DNA of 16,341 nucleotides from Clostridium_AM sp964554365 (GTDB taxonomy: Bacteria; Bacillota; Clostridia; Clostridiales; Clostridiaceae), in contig CAZKOJ010000099.1 of assembly GCA_964554365.1 (NCBI GenBank), forward strand, positions 1-16,341, written 5' to 3'. Each line of letters opens with the position of its first letter. The first letter of the stretch is position 1. Below, in pieces: positions 13,157 to 16,341 of the stretch. The position numbers and the translations under genes were made by a program. Below the pieces are notes generated by a model. It saw only the letters and a program-made list of their open reading frames with translations. It was not told the origin of the DNA and searched no databases.

Positions 13157-14371
13157 ATGATTATATCACTACGTTCTTTAAGTTATGAAGAACTTAAAAA
13201 TAAATTATCAAAAGAGGATAAAATAATACTTTGGAGTTGTAACACTTGCATAAAGTTCTGCGGCATTGGTGGTTTTGATAAGCTTGTGGCTTTAGAAAAA
13301 TTATTAGAATCCGATGGGTATAATGTAATAGGTAAGGAACTTATAAGTATAGGATGTATGTATAGCCTTGCAGAGCAACATAAAAATGATCCTAAAAAGG
13401 AAGAGCTATTTAAAGAAGCTACAGCAATTATAACTCTTACCTGTGAAGATGGATATATAAATGCTGCTAATGTGTTTAAGGATAAAAAAGTTATAGCAAT
13501 TTCTAAAACTTTAGGTATTGGAAATTTCTCTATGGATAGAGGTCCAGTACTTACTCATCCTTTTGAAAGTACTGGCTTAGAGTCAAGTAATCAAGGATAT
13601 ACTTTCCCCGAACTTTCAAGTAAGCTTAATCTGTACCCTACATTTTTCGATGCAGAGGCCACTGCAAAAGAAAATGAAGATGAACTTGTTACAGTTACAA
13701 TAAACAACAAGCAATACAAGGCTAAAGAAGGGGAAATATTATTAAAATTCTGCGAGGCAAATGGAATACAAATTCCTCATTTATGCTATGAAGAGGATTT
13801 AACTTCAGCAGGAGCGTGTAGACTTTGTGTTGTAAGGGTAAAAGGTGCTAGAGGACTTGTACCTTCTTGTTGTACAAAAATAAATGATGGTATGGAAGTT
13901 GTAACTGAAGATGACCAACTAAATCATTATCGTAAGGTGATTTTACAATTGATTTTATCAAGAGGGGAACATAACTGTTTATATTGTTCTAAGGGTAACC
14001 CATGTATAGTAGGTTCTTGTGAACTACAAGCACTTATAAGAAAATTTGGTATAGAAAAAAGTCAATTTGATATAGAGGAGCCAAAAAAGGTTGATAAATC
14101 AAGTCCAATGTTGAAATACGATGCTAATAAATGCATACTATGTGGAAGATGTGTTCGTGCTTGTGAAGAAATTGCTGCACAAAATAATTTAGGTTTTATA
14201 AATAGAGGCTCACAAACTGTAGTTGCAGCAGGAACTAATAAAGAATTTAATCAAAGTGCCTGTGTAACCTGTCTTGCCTGTGTATTTGCATGTCCTACAG
14301 GTGCATTAACCGAAAAAATAATACATTACTCAGGAGAAAATTGGGAAGAAACAGAAGTTAGACAATCATAG
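13157..14371 (+). CDS. MetV-like domain fused to a NuoG/HydA-type multi-cluster electron-transfer module
   Basis: 404-residue fusion. Residues 1-125 are a second MetV-like domain with Cys28, Cys31, Cys67 and Cys96 (SCNTCIKFC; SIGCMYS; LTCEDG). After a linker, residues 178-255 are a plant-type [2Fe-2S] ferredoxin domain (Cys210/221/224/238). Residues 255-295 are the His/Cys [4Fe-4S] domain (HNCLYCSKGNPC, Cys274/277/283 with His272 or His257). Residues 318-390 are two [4Fe-4S] motifs (CILCGRCVRAC and CVTCLACVFACPTG). This is the wire of NuoG/HydA/FdhA without the H-cluster or molybdopterin domain, which is replaced in front by MetV-like sequence. It should receive electrons from the NuoEF-like pair. 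GGAGGTG at 13144-13150 serves the ATG. The substrate site, if any, is presumably on the two MetV-like domains. Confidence 0.85.
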   Translation: MIISLRSLSYEELKNKLSKEDKIILWSCNTCIKFCGIGGFDKLVALEKLLESDGYNVIGKELISIGCMYSLAEQHKNDPKKEELFKEATAIITLTCEDGYINAANVFKDKKVIAISKTLGIGNFSMDRGPVLTHPFESTGLESSNQGYTFPELSSKLNLYPTFFDAEATAKENEDELVTVTINNKQYKAKEGEILLKFCEANGIQIPHLCYEEDLTSAGACRLCVVRVKGARGLVPSCCTKINDGMEVVTEDDQLNHYRKVILQLILSRGEHNCLYCSKGNPCIVGSCELQALIRKFGIEKSQFDIEEPKKVDKSSPMLKYDANKCILCGRCVRACEEIAAQNNLGFINRGSQTVVAAGTNKEFNQSACVTCLACVFACPTGALTEKIIHYSGENWEETEVRQS

Positions 14372-14406
14372 TTAACTAAGTTCATAATAAAATGTTAATG
14401 ACTAGA

Positions 14407-14441
14407 GAGTAGATTGCACAATTGCAGTGTAAGCTCTACTC
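14407..14441 (+). terminator. Hairpin after the operon, possible terminator
   Basis: GAGTAGA (14407-14413) pairs with TCTACTC (14435-14441), with further pairing inside (TT-ACA/TGT-AA). It is followed by ATTAAAAATT, a weak T-run. It lies 36 nt after the last operon gene and probably ends or protects its mRNA. Confidence 0.55.
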
Positions 14442-14502
14442 ATTAAAAATTAGGTGATGTTTTTTATACTGATAGAATACAGTACAAAAGTATAAACATG
14501 AA

Positions 14503-14537
14503 AAGAGCACTTTGGAAACAAAATCCAAAGTGCTCTT
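14503..14537 (-). terminator. Terminator of the former tRNA-Leu gene
   Basis: A 14-bp perfect stem, AAGAGCACTTTGGA (14503-14516) with TCCAAAGTGCTCTT (14524-14537), and a 7-nt loop. Read on the minus strand it ends in CTCTTTTC, a short T-run. It starts 17 nt downstream of the CCA end of the tRNA-Leu fragment, where a tRNA terminator belongs. Confidence 0.7.
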
Positions 14538-14553
14538 AACCGTTGATATATCA

Positions 14554-14608
14554 TGGTGACGGAGGCGGGACTTGAACCCGCACGAGTGTGACCTCGACAG
14601 ATTTTGAG
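14554..14608 (-). pseudogene. tRNA-Leu (CAA) 3' fragment, probable att scar
   Basis: Read on the minus strand, the sequence from 14608 to 14554 has all 3' parts of a class II tRNA. The anticodon loop is CTCAAAA with anticodon CAA. The 3' anticodon strand is TCTGT. The long variable arm is CGAG/CTCG. The T arm is GCGGG TTCAAGT CCCGC, then acceptor CTCCGTC, discriminator A and CCA. Beyond 14608 the expected 5' half (ACAGA, D arm, GACGGAG) is absent and unrelated DNA follows. A break exactly at the 5' edge of the anticodon loop is what integration by a tyrosine recombinase into the tRNA, followed by loss of the other half, would leave. Confidence 0.75.
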
Positions 14609-14659
14609 TTGTACCTAAGGTGTTTTAATTTGCTATGGGGTCGAAGACAAAACTCCACC

Positions 14660-15020
14660 TGAAGCCAAGAATTCTGTTTATATAACAATGTGTGTTAATG
14701 AGATATGGAGTGTAAGAACTTTAGATGACAGAATCAATTTTATGTTATATGAAAGAACTGCCATATCTAAAAAGCCTGAACAGACTATGATAAATGATCT
14801 TAATAAATTAAGTGAAAATAATAAAATGAGCATAGACTTATTCTTTAGATATCCATATGTTTTAGATTTTTTAGATTTAAAGGATACATATAGTGAAAAG
14901 ATTTAGAAAATGCAATATCAGCTGAGTATATGACACAATTGTCTCCAAAGAAAGGAAACTTTGCAGGAAAAATTACATGCTGATATTGAGAAAGTTAAAG
15001 AGAAGTTTGAGGATAAGTAA
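14660..15020 (+). pseudogene. Decayed DUF1016/YhcG-type nuclease-family gene
   Basis: An open stretch from about 14660 to 14906 reads EIWSVRTLDDRINFMLYERT, then SKKPEQTMINDLNKL, and YPYVLDFLDLKDTYSEK. This is the middle of the DUF1016 (YhcG, PDDEXK-type) family, where W-SVRELxRQI...LYER and PYxLEFLxLxxxYSEKDLE are conserved. The frame stops after YSEKI; a one-base shift restores DLENAI (14900-14918). The nuclease domain is then missing. A final in-frame piece ending at 15018-15020 (LQEKLHADIEKVKEKFEDK) resembles the family's C-terminal tail. So it lacks its 5' end, is frameshifted and has an internal deletion. The ATG at 14688 is not a true start. Such genes often sit with restriction-modification systems or mobile elements. 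Confidence 0.6.
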
Positions 15021-15031
15021 ATATAATTTGA

Positions 15032-15290
15032 GCTTTTATTCATATATTTAAAATTTTGCAGACACTACCTGGACAATTAATTCCAATAGTTTTAAAAAAG
15101 GAAAATAGTGCAAAAAATGTAGAATTACTTTCGGTTACAGAAGTATTAGAAAAATTAAAAGTTAACAAGAATTATGTTTATACGTTGGTTAGAAAGGGAT
15201 ATTTAAAAGGGTTAAAATAATGATAAATCTTTAGCTTAGTAAAAGAAAGCAATCGATTTACGCCAGTGAAAGCATACAGGTTTTTGGCAT
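15032..15290 (+). pseudogene. Decayed excisionase-like HTH gene
   Basis: A frame open from 15032 to the stop at 15218-15220 lacks any plausible ATG. Its end, LLSVTEVLEKLKVNKNYVYT followed by LVRKGYLKGLK, is a good match in pattern to the MerR-type HTH_17 (excisionase) domain: ExxxxLxVxxxxVYxLVRxGxLxxxK. Downstream, in other frames, pieces such as KKAID-LRQ and HTGF (about 15240-15280) look like the rest of such a protein, so stops and frameshifts have broken it. It probably controlled or assisted excision in the element that left the tRNA scar. Confidence 0.5.
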
Positions 15291-15333
15291 AATTATCTGA
15301 AAAATGATATATTTTCAATTATTCATAATAGTC

Positions 15334-15362
15334 TTGACAATATTAAAATAATAAAATAAACT
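15334..15362 (+). promoter_or_regulatory. Promoter of the amino acid permease gene
   Basis: A consensus TTGACA (15334-15339) is followed by a 17-bp spacer and TAAACT (15357-15362). The leader is about 35 nt, with the ribosome binding site AGGGGG at 15391-15396. Confidence 0.65.
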
Positions 15363-15403
15363 AAGAAGAAAGAACATTTTGTAAACAATAAGGGGGTAAA
15401 AAA

Positions 15404-16341
15404 ATGAGTAACGAAGTTCAAACAGGCGAAAGCCTAGAACGTGGTCTTGAAGAAAGACACATTAAAATGATGGCAATCGGTGGAGCTATCGGAGTTGGTT
15501 TGTTCCTGGGATCAGCAACAGCTATCCAGGCCGCAGGCCCAGCTATATTGCTTACATATGCCGTTGCAGGAATAATTATATTTTTCATCATGCGTGCCCT
15601 TGGTGAAATGGCTGTTGAAAAACCAGTTGCAGGTTCTTTTAGTGCATATGCAAACGATTTTGTAAGTCCTCTTGCAGGATATCTAACAGGTTGGACATAC
15701 TGGGTAATGTGGATTGTAACTTGCATGGCAGAAGTTACAGCAGTAGGTATTTACATCAACTTCTGGTTTCCAAGTGTGCCACAGTGGGTGTCAGCACTCG
15801 TTGCCGTTTGTATACTTACTATGGTAAACTTAACTGCAGCATCAGCATTCGGAGAAATCGAATTTTGGTTTGCACTTATAAAAGTTGTTACAATAATTGC
15901 TATGATAGCAATCGGTTTAGCTATGATAATGTTTGGTTTAGGAAATAAAGGAATACCAATTGGTATTTCAAACCTGACCTCACACGGCGGTTTCTTCCCT
16001 AAAGGAATCATGGGACCTATATCAACATTGACTATGGTTTCCTTTGCTTTCGTAGGAGTTGAGCTTATCGGTGTTACAGCTGGAGAAGCAAAAATTCCTG
16101 AAAAAGTAATACCAAAAGCTATAAACAGCGTTTTCGTACGAATAATGATATTCTACATCGGTGCATTGTTTGTTATAATGTCACTTTATGCTTGGGACAG
16201 TATAGGAACAACAGGAAGTCCGTTCGTTCTTACATTCGCCAAACTTGGTATAGCTGCAGCAGCAGGTATCATAAACTTCGTTGTACTGACAGCAGCAGCA
16301 TCATCATGTAACTCAGGTATATTTACAACTGGCCGTATGCT
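15404..16341 (+). CDS. APC-family amino acid permease (cut by window end)
   Basis: Membrane transporter of the amino acid-polyamine-organocation family, AroP/GabP/LysP-like subgroup; 312 residues are present, roughly two-thirds of the usual 450-480. Family signatures: LERGLEERHIKMMAIGGAIG VGLFLGSA in helix 1, ALGEMAVEKPVAGSFSAYAN, helix 3 GYLTGWTYWVMWI, and the helix 6 region FAFVGVELIGVTAGEAKIPE with KVIPKAINSV after it. About eight membrane segments are visible. ATG 15404 follows AGGGGG well. The codons (frequent GCC, ATC, TTC, CGT) are richer in C/G than in the neighbouring genes, which may mean high expression or a different origin. It lies right after the decayed element. The substrate is probably a neutral, aromatic or basic amino acid; sequence alone does not say. 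Confidence 0.93.
   Translation, partial: MSNEVQTGESLERGLEERHIKMMAIGGAIGVGLFLGSATAIQAAGPAILLTYAVAGIIIFFIMRALGEMAVEKPVAGSFSAYANDFVSPLAGYLTGWTYWVMWIVTCMAEVTAVGIYINFWFPSVPQWVSALVAVCILTMVNLTAASAFGEIEFWFALIKVVTIIAMIAIGLAMIMFGLGNKGIPIGISNLTSHGGFFPKGIMGPISTLTMVSFAFVGVELIGVTAGEAKIPEKVIPKAINSVFVRIMIFYIGALFVIMSLYAWDSIGTTGSPFVLTFAKLGIAAAAGIINFVVLTAAASSCNSGIFTTGRM

Larger units (their letters stand above)
15021..15403. other. Scar region and permease leader
   Basis: Apart from the excisionase-like remnant and the permease promoter, nothing intact is visible. No second copy of the tRNA-Leu 3' sequence occurs here, so the other junction of the lost element is not identified inside the window. Confidence 0.4.

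Noticed and set aside
13157..14371. Calling the fusion protein a hydrogenase or formate dehydrogenase subunit
   Set aside because: Only the N-terminal electron-wire domains are shared. No H-cluster motifs or molybdopterin domain are present.
14554..14660. A tRNA-Leu interrupted by a group I intron rather than truncated
   Set aside because: The break is at the 5' edge of the anticodon loop instead of within the anticodon, and no 5' tRNA half or intron core was found to the right.
15418..16011. Open frames on both strands overlapping the permease
   Set aside because: They lie inside a permease frame with strong family signatures, its own promoter and ribosome binding site; the others are out-of-frame or antisense shadows.
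1..16341. CRISPR array, insertion sequence, rRNA operon or replication origin
   Set aside because: No regularly spaced repeats, transposase frames, rRNA sequence or clustered DnaA-box-like sites were seen on reading both strands.

Overview
The window looks like chromosome of an anaerobic, spore-forming Clostridium. The DNA is very AT-rich, with AGA, ATA and TTA codons dominating and strong GGAGG-type ribosome binding sites. It carries an H-type small acid-soluble spore protein, several ferredoxin and siroheme-type redox proteins, and a NuoE/NuoF-like diaphorase. The combination fits an acetogenic or amino-acid-using clostridium, but the species cannot be fixed from the sequence alone.

Layout. 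1-1311: 3' part of aspS. 1402-1606: 6S RNA with its own promoter. 1658-2608: EamA/DMT transporter, converging through a two-way terminator on an RseC-like membrane protein and an unrecognised helical protein (both minus strand). 4207-4857: hemolysin III/TrhA-type membrane protein, converging on a free-standing LOR/SDH (TIGR00300, archaeal-type ornithine cyclodeaminase) enzyme. 6295-7149: short siroheme-type sulfite/nitrite reductase fused to two ferredoxin clusters. 7216-9251: a run of very small genes (several too short for routine calling) around sspH, including two abutting tiny HTH-like paralogues, and a Nudix hydrolase.

9553-14371 is the most interesting part. A TetR-family regulator diverges from a four-gene operon: NuoE-like [2Fe-2S] subunit, NuoF-like FMN/NAD(H) subunit, a MetV-like N-domain protein, and a second MetV-like domain fused to a NuoG/HydA-type [2Fe-2S]+[4Fe-4S] electron wire. 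No hydrogenase, formate dehydrogenase or MetF catalytic subunit is present. The operon promoter carries a 19-bp palindrome between -35 and -10 and two 10-bp palindromes at the start site. I infer a soluble NAD(H)-linked iron-sulfur flavoprotein complex of unknown substrate.

14503-15300 is a genomic scar. It holds the 3' 55 nt of a tRNA-Leu (broken at the anticodon loop) with its terminator, then a broken DUF1016/YhcG-type gene and a broken excisionase-like HTH gene. This is what the end of a decayed integrated element would leave. The window ends inside an APC-family amino acid permease (15404 onward) with its own promoter and codon use richer in G/C than its neighbours.
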